58,461 nt of DNA from Eubacteriales Family XIII. Incertae Sedis bacterium (GCA_031266025.1 JAISBV010000054.1:1-58461), one strand, 5' to 3'; numbered from the stretch's first letter, positions 15,909 to 24,918 are shown. Numbers and translations: made by a program. The notes: generated from the sequence alone by a model not told the origin.

Positions 15909-18900
15909 TTGAAATGGAATGAAGAACAGAGAAAAGCCATAGAATCCGACAGTAAGCGCATTCTTGTTTCGGCGGCGGCCGGTTCCGGGAAGACCGCTGT
16001 GCTTGTCGCGCGCATAGAGCGTTTGATTTTGGAAAATGGCGTGCCGATCAAAGCCATGCTGATCGTCACGTTCACGAACGCGGCGGCGGCGGAGATGCGC
16101 CGCAAGATCGTTGATTCCCTGACGAAACGGCTCGGGGTGCGCGGAATATCGGACAGTGAGAGCGCATTTCTGCGCGAACAGCTGACGGACGTCCACAGCG
16201 CGCAGATCAGCACATTCCACGCTTTCGCGATCGAGGTTATACGCGCGTATTATTTTAAGACGGGACTTGCGTCGAACCTTCGCATTTGCGATGAAGCGCA
16301 GAGGATCATTATCAGAAACGAAGCTGCGGATGAGCTTTTTGCGCGGCGTTTTTCGGAAGATTATGACGCGTTTACGGATTTTTTGCGGCGCTACGCGGCG
16401 GAAAAAAACGAAGAGCGTTTTCGCGAGGAGATGCTGTTCGGCATTTACGACGCCGCGCGCACGGGCCCCGATCCGTTTGGCAGACTTGGCGAAATGGTCG
16501 AGTTTTTGGAAAAGCCGGCGCATGATATACTTGCGGACGGCGTGGCTGCGGCCGTTTCGGCCGAGGCGACGGCCGAGGTCGCGAAGGCGCTTGCGTTCTG
16601 CCGTGAGACGCGCGCCGTTCTTGAACAAGCCGAGGCGTTTGCGTATATACCCCTTTGCGTCACGGACGAGGACGGGCTTTCATCGCTGCTAAATATAGCG
16701 AGAGACTCGGATTTACAATGTTTTTTGAACGCCGTGTCTGATTTTAAGTTTGTGACGTTTCGGGTTTCCGACAAAGAAGAGCGAGAAAAATACAGCGCGG
16801 TGGAAGAAGATGTAAAACAGCTGCGCGGCAAGGCGAAACGAAGCTTGCAGTCGGTAAGGGATCGCTATTGCGCGCGCACTCTTGACGAATACGCCGCCGA
16901 GATCAATGAAACGGCGCCTTACGCAAAATATCTCGCCGGCATGATTGAGGAATTTCACGGGATATTCACGCGCGCCAAGCGTGAGCGCGGCGTTATGGAT
17001 TTTGCCGACGCGGAGCATTACGCCCTTGAAATTCTTGGCGACGCCGAGGTCGCCGACGCGTACGGCAAGCGCTTCAGCCATATATTCGTTGATGAATATC
17101 AGGACAGCAACGAGATTCAAGAGGAGCTTATACGCAGAATAGGCAAGGATGCCTGTGTATTCAGGGTAGGCGACGTAAAGCAGAGCATATACAAGTTCCG
17201 GTTAGCGGAGCCCGAGCTTTTTATTCGCAGGTACGAGACATATGGGCGCGAAGGGAATGATGAACGCCTGCGTATAGACCTGAGCAGCAATTACCGCAGC
17301 AAGGCGGCTGTTATAGACGCTGTCAACGGGACGTTCGCCCGTCTTATGACGCCCGGAACGGCGGGTATGGCCTACGACGAAAACGCTATGCTGCGCGCGG
17401 GACTTCCTCCCGAGAGCGAGTCCGCCGTTTGGCCTTGCGGCGCCGATCTCTTCGTGGCGGACGTCGAAATGTCCGACGCGAGAAGTGAGACGGAGTCCGG
17501 CGTCGCGGAATTGAAACAGGCGGAGATAGAGGCGCTTGCGGCCGTTCGTATAATAGAAGATATGATTCACGGAGGGAGGGACGGCGCGCCGCGCGAATGG
17601 CTCGATCCCAAGGAAGGCAAGGTCAGGAAACTCAGATTGCGCGATATCGTGATACTGATGCGCGGGGCGAAGAACAGGGCGGACGTGTTCCAAACAGTGT
17701 TTGCGGAAAAAAATCTGCCCGCCTTTACGGACACAGGCTTAGGGTATTTCGATACGGTAGAAATAGAGACGTTTATGAACTTGCTGCGAGTCATAGACAA
17801 CAGACGGCGCGACGTACCGCTGCTGTCGGTTATGTACTCGCCTGTCTTCGGCTTTTCGACGGAAGATATGATGGATATCAGGTTGGCGTCGCCGCGCGGC
17901 GCGTACTGCGACGCCCTGTTTGCCTGCGCGGAATCGGCCGGGACGCCGGAAAGCAAAACCGGCGCGGACATATTGGAGCCGCTGCGCGAAAAAATCCTGA
18001 ACATGCTCGCACAGTTGTCGGAGTGGCGGGAACAGGCCGCGTTCATGCCGCTCGATGCCTTTGTCTGGTCGCTTTTGAAGGAAAGCGGTTATTATACGTT
18101 TGCCGGCGCGCTGCCTTTCGGCGCGCAGCGGCAGGCCAATCTGAGAGGCTTGGCCGACAAGGCCTTGGACTTTCAAAACACGCATATGAAAGGGTTAGCC
18201 GGCTTTATAGGCTATGTTGAACATATAAAGAAAAGGGTGGAGATAAGCCAGGTTCGCATGCTCGGCGAGAGCGAGGACGTGCTGCGCATCATGACCGTTC
18301 ACAAGAGTAAGGGACTTGAATTCCCCGTCGTCATCGTAGCGGGCCTCGGCAGGCGCTTTGTTACGGCGCCCGTCGGCGCGGTCAGCTTGCATAAGGATAT
18401 CGGTCTCGCGCTGCGCCTTGTGTATCCGGCGGAAGGTCTTTACAAAAATACATTATTGCAAAATATCATAGGGCACAGACGGGCGTCGGAAGACGTCGCG
18501 GAGGAAATCCGCATACTGTATGTGGCGTTTACTCGGGCAATACACAGGCTCGTATTGCTCGGAAGCGCGAAGGGAGGTATTGCCGGATTGAAAAGACGCG
18601 GCGCGGCCGCAGACGGGCGGTCTCATCTCGAATTTATCGCGCCGCTCGCAAAGAACGCGGGTTTCAGCGTTCATGAGCTTCCCGCGCCGTCGCTTGCAGG
18701 ATTGTCTTTAGCGGGCCCGGCAAGGGATGATCCGCGCGCCCTTTTTGCGTCAGCCGGGGACTGCGATTCCGATACGGCGCTTGAGGTCGAAAGGCGGCTC
18801 GGTTTCGTCTACCCGTATGAGAAGGCGGCGTCCGTAAAGTCAAAATACGCGGCTACGGAATTGGCGGCGCTTTTGGCGGGCGGCAAGACGACGGATCGCG

Positions 18901-19475
18901 CCGGCGCCGCGTTTCGGACGGATGCGCCGTTTGCCGCGGCCGCGCCGAGGTTTATGTCCGGCGAGCGCGAGCTTTCAGCGGCGGACAGAGGCATACTTGT
19001 ACATCGCGCGCTCGAATATCTGGATTTTCGCGCCGCGCGGGATATTCTCGAACGCACGGGCAGCCTTGCGGAAATGCTTGAGAATATGGTCGCATCGGGT
19101 ATATTTACGCCGGAGGAAGCAGGCGCCGCGGATATGGAGCGGGTTGGGAATTTTATCGCGTCGGATATCTGCCGGCGCGCCGCGTCGTCGCAAGAGCTTT
19201 ACAAGGAAACGCCTTTCGTCATAAGAAAGGAATATAACGGGGAAGAGACGCTTGTTCAAGGCGTGATAGACTGTTGGTTTGTTGAAGACGGCGAAATCGT
19301 TTTGCTTGATTACAAATCGGGATCATCCGGCTCGCGCGAGTCCGCGAAATCTCTCACCGGGCACTACCGTCCGCAGCTTGACGTATACGCGGAAGCGCTC
19401 GAAAGCATCCGCGGCGCGCGCGTATCCGAAACGTATTTGTTTCTGCTCGGCGAAGGTTTATGCTTGAGAGTTTAA
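15909..19475 (+). CDS. addA: Helicase-nuclease AddAB, subunit AddA
   Basis: 1188 residues, probably from TTG at 15909 (MKWNEEQRKAIE). It unwinds and trims double-strand ends for recombination with AddB. UvrD-type helicase motifs run in order: 'AAAGSGKTAVLVARI' (Walker A), 'VDEYQDSNEIQ', 'DVKQSIYKFRLAEPELF', 'LSSNYRS', 'TVHKSKGLEFPVV', 'LYVAFTRA'. The C-terminal nuclease domain ends with 'VLLDYKSG', the RecB-type catalytic Asp and Lys. Normally addB lies directly upstream; here a flippase does, with a 54-bp gap, and no addB is in the window. Confidence 0.95.
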   Translation: MKWNEEQRKAIESDSKRILVSAAAGSGKTAVLVARIERLILENGVPIKAMLIVTFTNAAAAEMRRKIVDSLTKRLGVRGISDSESAFLREQLTDVHSAQISTFHAFAIEVIRAYYFKTGLASNLRICDEAQRIIIRNEAADELFARRFSEDYDAFTDFLRRYAAEKNEERFREEMLFGIYDAARTGPDPFGRLGEMVEFLEKPAHDILADGVAAAVSAEATAEVAKALAFCRETRAVLEQAEAFAYIPLCVTDEDGLSSLLNIARDSDLQCFLNAVSDFKFVTFRVSDKEEREKYSAVEEDVKQLRGKAKRSLQSVRDRYCARTLDEYAAEINETAPYAKYLAGMIEEFHGIFTRAKRERGVMDFADAEHYALEILGDAEVADAYGKRFSHIFVDEYQDSNEIQEELIRRIGKDACVFRVGDVKQSIYKFRLAEPELFIRRYETYGREGNDERLRIDLSSNYRSKAAVIDAVNGTFARLMTPGTAGMAYDENAMLRAGLPPESESAVWPCGADLFVADVEMSDARSETESGVAELKQAEIEALAAVRIIEDMIHGGRDGAPREWLDPKEGKVRKLRLRDIVILMRGAKNRADVFQTVFAEKNLPAFTDTGLGYFDTVEIETFMNLLRVIDNRRRDVPLLSVMYSPVFGFSTEDMMDIRLASPRGAYCDALFACAESAGTPESKTGADILEPLREKILNMLAQLSEWREQAAFMPLDAFVWSLLKESGYYTFAGALPFGAQRQANLRGLADKALDFQNTHMKGLAGFIGYVEHIKKRVEISQVRMLGESEDVLRIMTVHKSKGLEFPVVIVAGLGRRFVTAPVGAVSLHKDIGLALRLVYPAEGLYKNTLLQNIIGHRRASEDVAEEIRILYVAFTRAIHRLVLLGSAKGGIAGLKRRGAAADGRSHLEFIAPLAKNAGFSVHELPAPSLAGLSLAGPARDDPRALFASAGDCDSDTALEVERRLGFVYPYEKAASVKSKYAATELAALLAGGKTTDRAGAAFRTDAPFAAAAPRFMSGERELSAADRGILVHRALEYLDFRAARDILERTGSLAEMLENMVASGIFTPEEAGAADMERVGNFIASDICRRAASSQELYKETPFVIRKEYNGEETLVQGVIDCWFVEDGEIVLLDYKSGSSGSRESAKSLTGHYRPQLDVYAEALESIRGARVSETYLFLLGEGLCLRV

Positions 19476-19483
19476 AGGATTCT

Positions 19484-19517
19484 GTGACTAGTCTTGATTT
19501 GACCTTTGAATAGTAAC
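19484..19517. mobile_element. 34-bp mini-element flanked by perfect 8-bp direct repeats
   Basis: A 34-bp insert between AGGATTCT (19476-19483) and AGGATTCT (19518-19525). Its right end ACCTTTGAATAGTAAC (19502-19517) matches the right end of the larger MITEs at 14 of 16 positions, and its left end GTGACT mirrors AGTAAC. The left direct repeat begins right after the addA stop codon and the right one runs into the csrA stop codon, so addA and csrA may have met tail to tail before insertion. Confidence 0.7.
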
Positions 19518-19523
19518 AGGATT

Positions 19524-19763
19524 CTAAGATTGTTTTTCTTTGATCAGCGCGGCGAGACCGCGTATGGATTCCGCGCGGAGTGTTTGCGCGGACGATTCGA
19601 TATTGCTTTCTATGGTTTCGATCAGTTCCCCGCGCAGTATCGCTATTTCTCTCGGCGCGTCTATGCCTACGGCGACTTTATCGCCGTTGACGGACAGTAC
19701 CGTGAATGTTATGGAATCGCCGACGCGGAGTTTTTCTCCCGCCTTTCTGCTGATTACGAGCAT
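19524..19763 (-). CDS. csrA: CsrA post-transcriptional regulator
   Basis: 79 residues. CsrA binds GGA motifs in mRNA leaders, in Gram-positives chiefly that of flagellin. The sequence is standard: 'MLVISRKAGEKLRVGDSI', 'VGIDAPREIAILRGEL', with the RNA-binding Arg in 'APREI'. It overlaps the end of fliW by one base (TAATG), the arrangement in which FliW antagonises CsrA. The C-terminus is longer and Ala-rich than in E. coli, as usual in Firmicutes. No flagellin gene is in the window. Confidence 0.95.
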   Translation of the reverse strand: MLVISRKAGEKLRVGDSITFTVLSVNGDKVAVGIDAPREIAILRGELIETIESNIESSAQTLRAESIRGLAALIKEKQS

Positions 19764-20245
19764 TACCGGCCCTCCTCTCGCGCGGAGGACGTTTTCTCTT
19801 CGGCCGGCTCGCCGCCGTCAAGAAAAGGGTGATAACGCACGGAATAATCCTCGTTAAGCAGAATGACCTGACGCCCTACCATGCGCAAAGGATTGAGCAC
19901 TACGGGACTCTTCGTGTTTATGGAGAGCTTTTTGACGTCGTCGGCCGGCACGGTGGCTATTACGAGGAATATCAGATCCTTCTCAGAATCGACGCCAAGG
20001 AAACGCATATCTTCTTCGGACATATGCGGATCGAAGCCGGGCGACATATCCCAAGGGGAGAATACAAGAAAGCAAGGGTACGCGGAGCGTACCGCTTGCA
20101 AGTAAACAAAAGAAACACCGTCCTCATCGTGCATAAAAACGGCAAAAGAGTCGACGTCTTCAAAGCCGTAGACTCCTTGCGGAAAAGAATATACGGAATC
20201 ATCCTCAATTTGGATAATCCCAAAATCGCGGGTTGTCACATCCAT
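19763..20245 (-). CDS. fliW: Flagellar assembly factor FliW
   Basis: 160 residues. FliW binds either flagellin or CsrA; when flagellin is exported FliW is freed to sequester CsrA, so flagellin translation rises. The family is clear from 'FPQGVYGFEDVDSFAV' near the N-terminus and 'SINTKSPVVLNPLRMVGRQV' toward the C-terminus. The final 20 residues, rich in Glu, extend past the family core. It lies 17 bp after the DUF6470 gene and overlaps csrA. Confidence 0.93.
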   Translation of the reverse strand: MDVTTRDFGIIQIEDDSVYSFPQGVYGFEDVDSFAVFMHDEDGVSFVYLQAVRSAYPCFLVFSPWDMSPGFDPHMSEEDMRFLGVDSEKDLIFLVIATVPADDVKKLSINTKSPVVLNPLRMVGRQVILLNEDYSVRYHPFLDGGEPAEEKTSSAREEGR

Positions 20246-20262
20246 ACAAAACCCTCTTGATG

Positions 20263-20859
20263 TTAAGCCATCGCTTTGAAGTTGGCCTCGGTTGCGGGCG
20301 GTTCATAATTCGGATCTGCGCTCTTTGGGAAATAGATAGGGCCGCCGATATATTTAATGATGACCTTGGGATATTCTACGATCTCCACCTCAAGGTCGGG
20401 CGGTATGAAATCTGTTTCCGTGTTTTGCGCCGCAGCTCGATCTCCTGAGAGTCTTGCCATATCGAAGTCTATCTTCAAGCTTATTAACGGCATGGACGAC
20501 ACCGGCTGTCTCTCGCTGTTTGAAGCTCTCGGCGCCGCGTCCACCATACGGTCTATGCCGCTGCCCGCAGCTCGGTACCTCACGCCGTCTCCGTTCGGAT
20601 CGTTTTGGAACTGCACGTTCATGCGCAGCGTGCCGTTCTCGGCGTATTCCGTGGTTGCGGTATAATACTGTGGGAAGCCTTGCTCAAAGCGATCCTGCAG
20701 TTGTATCCTGATTGGATTGCTCGTAATGGTGACGCGGTCGTTCTGTGTTGAAACGTTTAATTCCGCAGACTGAACGCGAGTATTGTTCTTCTGCTGCGGC
20801 CTTGTTGTCGTATACTCGATAGATATCGGTACTGTTTCAATTGAAATAAGCGGCTTCAT
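20263..20859 (-). CDS. DUF6470 family flagellar-locus protein (YviE-like)
   Basis: 198 residues; GGAAGGAGG shortly before the ATG. The opening 'MKPLISIETVPISIEY' and internal 'DFDMARLSGDR' with a tail of 'YIGGPIYFPKS' match the YviE/DUF6470 proteins that sit before fliW and csrA in many Firmicutes. Function is unknown; conserved position suggests a role in flagellin or filament assembly. It heads a three-gene operon with a good promoter at 20982-21010, and a short mobile element lies in its leader. Confidence 0.8.
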   Translation of the reverse strand: MKPLISIETVPISIEYTTTRPQQKNNTRVQSAELNVSTQNDRVTITSNPIRIQLQDRFEQGFPQYYTATTEYAENGTLRMNVQFQNDPNGDGVRYRAAGSGIDRMVDAAPRASNSERQPVSSMPLISLKIDFDMARLSGDRAAAQNTETDFIPPDLEVEIVEYPKVIIKYIGGPIYFPKSADPNYEPPATEANFKAMA

Positions 20860-20899
20860 CGGTTGGTTCCCTCCTTCCGTGCAGAAACCTGCTTGTCAT

Positions 20900-20959
20900 G
20901 CGACTGCTCAAACCCCACACTGACGCTGAGCAGCCTTGATTGAATTTTTTTGTAGTAAC
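20900..20959. mobile_element. 60-bp mini-MITE in the DUF6470-fliW-csrA leader
   Basis: 60 bp between perfect 8-bp direct repeats CTTGTCAT (20892-20899 and 20960-20967). The left end GCGACTGCTCAAAC and the right part CCTTGATTGAATTTT...GTAGTAAC share sequence with the larger elements at 22373-22556 and 53492-53667. An internal inverted repeat CTGCTCA/TGAGCAG forms a hairpin. It separates the operon promoter from the first gene. Confidence 0.75.
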
Positions 20960-20981
20960 CTTGTCATAAGGCCTTACGTAC

Positions 20982-21010
20982 ATTATATACTTAATATATT
21001 AATTATGCAA
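20982..21010 (-). promoter_or_regulatory. Promoter of DUF6470-fliW-csrA
   Basis: On the minus strand TTGCAT (21005-21010) and a perfect TATAAT (20982-20987) are 17 bp apart in an AT-rich stretch. This is a housekeeping-type promoter rather than a sigma-28 one. Confidence 0.7.
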
Positions 21011-21076
21011 TACCCAAAAATTCGCTTAAATGGGCGGGCCTTACCGATTGTTACAGTTCATCGTGAAAATGTTAAA

Positions 21077-22366
21077 TCAGCTCATATAATTGAAGATCGA
21101 CATAGGTATTACCTGCGAGCCCATGGCCAGCGCCGCCTGGTACGCGACCTTCTGCGATTCGTAGTATATAATGGCTTTGGCCGGATCGACGAGCTCCGTA
21201 TTCTGCTGCTGCGTGAGGTTGTCAAGTTCGCGCGTATCGAGGGAGTCTTTTACGAAGTTCAGGAACTGCATCTTCGTGCCTACGTTCGTGATTGCGAACT
21301 GCACGGACTGAGCGGTTCCGGCTATATGCTTGGCCGCGATGTTCTCGTACAGAGCGACCAAATTGTCGTATTTTGATTGAACGAACGCGGGATCCGTGCG
21401 GTCAAGCTGCACATCGTAATCCGCATCCGAAATATTGTATTCGGGGTTCAGCGTGACGCCGTCCGCTAAATATTGGTTTGACACGCGTATCGCGTGCGGC
21501 AGCTGCTCTTTCTCCCAGCCGAACAAAAAGCCGAAGAGCTCGTTTGTCTCATCATATGTATATTCCGACGAAGCGAAGCTGTCCGCTATTTCGCCGAGCA
21601 GATCGTATATATTCGTCGAAACCTGCTTGCCCGTGATTTCGGACGTCGTCGTACCCACTCCCGTTATCTCTATGCCGGGCAGCGTGTATGTGAACACTGA
21701 GTTGCGATCCACATAGGCGGACGGCGAAGGCGAGGGCGGTATGTTCTCGGAGCGTATGCCCATGCCGATGTCCACGAAGAGCCCCGAATTCATAAGCTCT
21801 TTGTACAGCGCGGATTCGTCTTTGTTCGCAGTCGCCGGGTTGTCTTCCGTAGCCAAATCCTTCAGCTTGATCCAACGGTAATCATCGCCGTCCTTGACGC
21901 GGTATTGCAGACTGCCGTCCTCCGCAACGGAGAAAGGCTCCTGCCGCACGCTGTTCCCGCCGAAGTAGTAGACGTCGGCGGAGTTGCTGTTCAATAGCTG
22001 CAGCATTTGCTGCTGCAGATTTTTGATGTGCGTCGATATGATCTCGCGCTCCTCGCTGCTCTGCGTGCCGTTCAGCCCTTGTATGATCTTTTCGCGCGAA
22101 TCGTGGAGCAGCTCCTGCACCTTCATAATGGAGGATTCGGCGTTGCTGAGCATGCCGTTGGCATGCTGCACGCTCGACTTGTAGCCCTCGACGCGCGCGA
22201 TGTCCTTCCGTATTTGGAAAGCCTTGACGGCCGCGGGCGTATCTTCCGAAACCTTTGTGAATTTCTTGCCTGTCGTCACCTGATTGTTGAGCCGGTCAAG
22301 CTCGACCGCTATATTGTTGACGGAACGGAGGTATTTTTCCGTTACTATTCTGTTTGTTATACGCAT
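21077..22366 (-). CDS. flgL: Flagellar hook-filament junction protein FlgL (HAP3)
   Basis: 429 residues from ATG at 22366 with AAGGAGG upstream; the longer frame to 22573 reads through a mobile element. FlgL joins the hook to the filament. The N-terminal helix region 'MRITNRIVTEKYLRSVNNIA', 'LNNQVTTGKKFTKVSEDTPA' and C-terminal coiled region 'LAMGSQVIPMSIFNYMS' are typical. The middle carries an insertion relative to the ~300-residue B. subtilis form. Last gene of the flgM-N-K-L operon. Confidence 0.92.
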   Translation of the reverse strand: MRITNRIVTEKYLRSVNNIAVELDRLNNQVTTGKKFTKVSEDTPAAVKAFQIRKDIARVEGYKSSVQHANGMLSNAESSIMKVQELLHDSREKIIQGLNGTQSSEEREIISTHIKNLQQQMLQLLNSNSADVYYFGGNSVRQEPFSVAEDGSLQYRVKDGDDYRWIKLKDLATEDNPATANKDESALYKELMNSGLFVDIGMGIRSENIPPSPSPSAYVDRNSVFTYTLPGIEITGVGTTTSEITGKQVSTNIYDLLGEIADSFASSEYTYDETNELFGFLFGWEKEQLPHAIRVSNQYLADGVTLNPEYNISDADYDVQLDRTDPAFVQSKYDNLVALYENIAAKHIAGTAQSVQFAITNVGTKMQFLNFVKDSLDTRELDNLTQQQNTELVDPAKAIIYYESQKVAYQAALAMGSQVIPMSIFNYMS

Positions 22367-22372
22367 GTTATC

Positions 22373-22556
22373 CTCCTTACTGTAACTACTCAAACCCCAC
22401 GCCATTTTCGCCCATCTCGGAACCTGCCGCCGGTTATTGGCCTTCTCACGTAGCTTCAAGTACGTTCCGAGGGCCAAAACCGTCGGCAGAACCCGATCTG
22501 AACAAAACTGACGCGGCGTTCGAGTAGTCTTGATTGAACCTTTGAGTAGTAGCCCT
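22373..22556. mobile_element. MITE-like element between flgK and flgL
   Basis: About 180 bp. Ends GTAACTACTCAAA (22382-22394) and ACCTTTGAGTAGTAGC (22538-22553) are imperfect inverted repeats of the shared family. Inside, GGAACCTGCCGCCGGTTATT pairs with the GTCGGCAGAACCC side to make a long hairpin with GTAGCTTCAAGTAC at its tip. A full-length copy in the opposite orientation lies at 53492-53667. The 8-mer ATGTTATC occurs at both borders (22365-22372, 22557-22564) and contains the start of flgL on one side and the stop of flgK on the other. Confidence 0.75.
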
Positions 22557-22559
22557 ATG

Positions 22560-24317
22560 TTATCTGCCCACAAGACCCATACTGTTTATAATGGTGTCGA
22601 CGGCCTCGTCCAATACCGTGAAGAAGCGCACGGCGGCGTTGTAGGACTTCTGGTAGGCCATGAGCGCCACGCCTTCTTCGTCAAGGTTGACGCCCGAGAC
22701 GGACTCGCGCGCCGTGAACAGCGTCGTCATGACGTGCTCGGACGTTTTCGAGTAATTTGTGTACAGCGATACGTCGAGCCCAAGCGTCGCGTTCACGCCC
22801 GTGAAGTATTCTTCAAACGTGCCGTTAAACAGCGCGTTCGGGTATTTTGCGCTGTCGCCCTCGCGGTAGAACGCGAAGCCGTGCTCTATAGCCACTATCA
22901 TGCGGCCTATATTCTCGCCTTCCGACGGGTCGCCGGGCTGCGTGACGGTCAGACGCATAGGATCGTCAAGCCAGTCTTGGGATATCTTGATATTTCCCGC
23001 CGTGATAACGCCGGAGCCGTCTATCGTTTCGAACAGATCGCGCCGCGCGGACGCATAGTCGGCTATCATGTTTGTGTGCTTAGACAAGTTGAAAGCGGCC
23101 GCCCCGGCGGGTTTTGGGGGAGTTGTGTTATTGTCAAGCTCCGGATCGTAGTAGGGGTCTGTGTTGTCGTAGTTCGTATTGAGGGTTACCCCGTCGGCAA
23201 GATACATGGACGACACGTTAAACGAACGCGGCAATTCCCCGTTCGGGTTGTACGCGTTGATGTCGTTCAGCGTTTTCGCGAAGTTCACGGCGAATGTGTT
23301 CAGCATGCCTTCGTAGTACAGCGTGCCGCGGAACAGGTTGTCCTCGTTCAGCGGCGAGCCGAATTCGGCGCCCTTGCCGTTGATAACGTTGAGCGCGCCG
23401 CCTATGGTTCCGCCCGTCAGATAGCGCGTGGCGTCCCTGACCCTCGGATTGTCGTTGCCGAACGCGGAGTTTATGTTTATGCTGACCGTCTTGTCGGGAT
23501 TTTTGACGAGACTGAGCGTGTTGTACGTCTCGTCGTTGATAAGGTCGATCTCCTTGCCCGTGTTGTCGTCCACCAAGAACACTTCGACGTGTTCGACCTT
23601 GAGCGTGCTCGAAAGCCACTTGGGCGAGATGTTGACCCTGATGTTCGCGAGCCCCGACAGTTTGTCGAAGAGCAGGTCGCGCTCGTCAAGGAGTTCGTTC
23701 GGCGTATTGCCGTGCGCCATCTCCTCGTTTATCTGCTTGTTCAGCGCGGCGATGTTCTCGACGATACTGTTGAAATTCGTGTCGATATGGACATTTTGCA
23801 GGTCGTATATCTGCTGATCGCGCACATTCTCGATGTGCTGCGAGTATGTATTCAAAAGCGACGCCACCTTCTGCGCCGCGTTGCGTACGACCATGGCCAT
23901 GTCGTTGCTCGGCGGGTTTTCGAGCATTGGATCGAGCGCTTTCTTGAAGTTCGCTATCTCGGCCAGTAAGCCGCCTTCGGCCGATACCTGATCCAAGACG
24001 TTTTCGATGTCGTTGAGTCCCGAGAGTATAGATGCGTACTTACTGTCCTCGGAATTCTGCATACGGTAGCGCGCGTCAAGGAATTGGTCGCGCATACGCG
24101 TGACCCTTTTTGCCTCCACGCCGCCGCCGGCCGTTACGCCCTGCGGTTTGTATCTCTGTATATATCCGCCGTTAGAAACGGAATTGATATCCACGCGCTG
24201 CCTTGAGTAACCCGTCGTCTGCACATTCGCGATATTGTTGCCTGCGGTATCGAGCAGTATCTGGCTTGTGGCTATGGCGCGGTGCGCGGTTTGGAAGGCT
24301 AAAAATGTCGGTCGCAT
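22560..24317 (-). CDS. flgK: Flagellar hook-associated protein FlgK (HAP1)
   Basis: 585 residues from ATG at 24317, GAGGAG upstream. First hook-filament junction protein. 'TSQILLDTAGNNIANVQTTG' and 'YSRQRVDI' are the conserved N-terminal rod-type motif; the C-terminus ends with 'YNAAVRFFTVLDEAVDTII'. Length is normal. It follows flgN (its export chaperone) by 51 bp and is separated from flgL by a mobile element. Confidence 0.94.
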   Translation of the reverse strand: MRPTFLAFQTAHRAIATSQILLDTAGNNIANVQTTGYSRQRVDINSVSNGGYIQRYKPQGVTAGGGVEAKRVTRMRDQFLDARYRMQNSEDSKYASILSGLNDIENVLDQVSAEGGLLAEIANFKKALDPMLENPPSNDMAMVVRNAAQKVASLLNTYSQHIENVRDQQIYDLQNVHIDTNFNSIVENIAALNKQINEEMAHGNTPNELLDERDLLFDKLSGLANIRVNISPKWLSSTLKVEHVEVFLVDDNTGKEIDLINDETYNTLSLVKNPDKTVSININSAFGNDNPRVRDATRYLTGGTIGGALNVINGKGAEFGSPLNEDNLFRGTLYYEGMLNTFAVNFAKTLNDINAYNPNGELPRSFNVSSMYLADGVTLNTNYDNTDPYYDPELDNNTTPPKPAGAAAFNLSKHTNMIADYASARRDLFETIDGSGVITAGNIKISQDWLDDPMRLTVTQPGDPSEGENIGRMIVAIEHGFAFYREGDSAKYPNALFNGTFEEYFTGVNATLGLDVSLYTNYSKTSEHVMTTLFTARESVSGVNLDEEGVALMAYQKSYNAAVRFFTVLDEAVDTIINSMGLVGR

Positions 24318-24368
24318 GAGATCTCCTCGCTGTTTGTGTTTCCGACGGGCGGCAACACGCAATATTTG

Positions 24369-24866
24369 TTATATCTTCTTTTCAAACATCTTTGAGTGAA
24401 GGGATTTTGTGATTTCGCCGGCCTTCTCGTCGTAGGTCGTACTCTCCCATTTGTTCGGCATTCCGGAGAGCTGCTTATCCAGTGTATAGAGTTTGCTTTG
24501 CAGCAATTCGCGGCACTTGTCCCTATAAAAGTCGACCTGTTCGACGATGCGATCAAACTCTCCCAAGAAATCATAAAATCGGAAACGGTCGTCTTCCGGA
24601 AATCCCTGTACGGTTTCTGTCAGTGTGGAAGCCGAAACGCCCAATCGCTTCATGTATCCGGCGATATTGTCGTCGAAGTTGCGCGTTCTGAGCACCAAGG
24701 CCTGCTGCAGCTTGATAGTGTCGTCAAGCGCGGAAACATCATCCCGCGTTATCTGATCTATCTCTTCTCTGAGTACGGGGATGATGTCTATATATATTTG
24801 TTTGACGTCGGACAGATAGTCATAAAACTCGTCAATAATCGTTTTCGCGGCTTGCGCGCTGCTCAT
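24369..24866 (-). CDS. flgN: FlgN-type flagellar export chaperone
   Basis: 165 residues from ATG at 24866 (AAAGGA six bases upstream). Mostly alpha-helical with heptads, 'VLREEIDQITRDDVSALDDTIKLQQALVLR', as in FlgN, which holds FlgK and FlgL before export. Sequence identity in this family is always low, so the call leans on the position between flgM and flgK and on size. Confidence 0.8.
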   Translation of the reverse strand: MSSAQAAKTIIDEFYDYLSDVKQIYIDIIPVLREEIDQITRDDVSALDDTIKLQQALVLRTRNFDDNIAGYMKRLGVSASTLTETVQGFPEDDRFRFYDFLGEFDRIVEQVDFYRDKCRELLQSKLYTLDKQLSGMPNKWESTTYDEKAGEITKSLHSKMFEKKI

Positions 24867-24918
24867 AAAAATCCTTTCCGCGTTCGCGCCGGCTTTCGAT
24901 TTTCGAATCAAAGCCGCT

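Noticed and set aside
21040-21076. Another MITE end at GTTACAGTTCA near the flgL stop
   Set aside because: Only 11 bases match, no partner end and no flanking duplication were found.
22530-23969. 479-residue open frame on the plus strand opposite flgK
   Set aside because: It is the shadow of a GC-rich gene: composition is Arg/Val-rich without any domain, and flgK on the other strand is certain.
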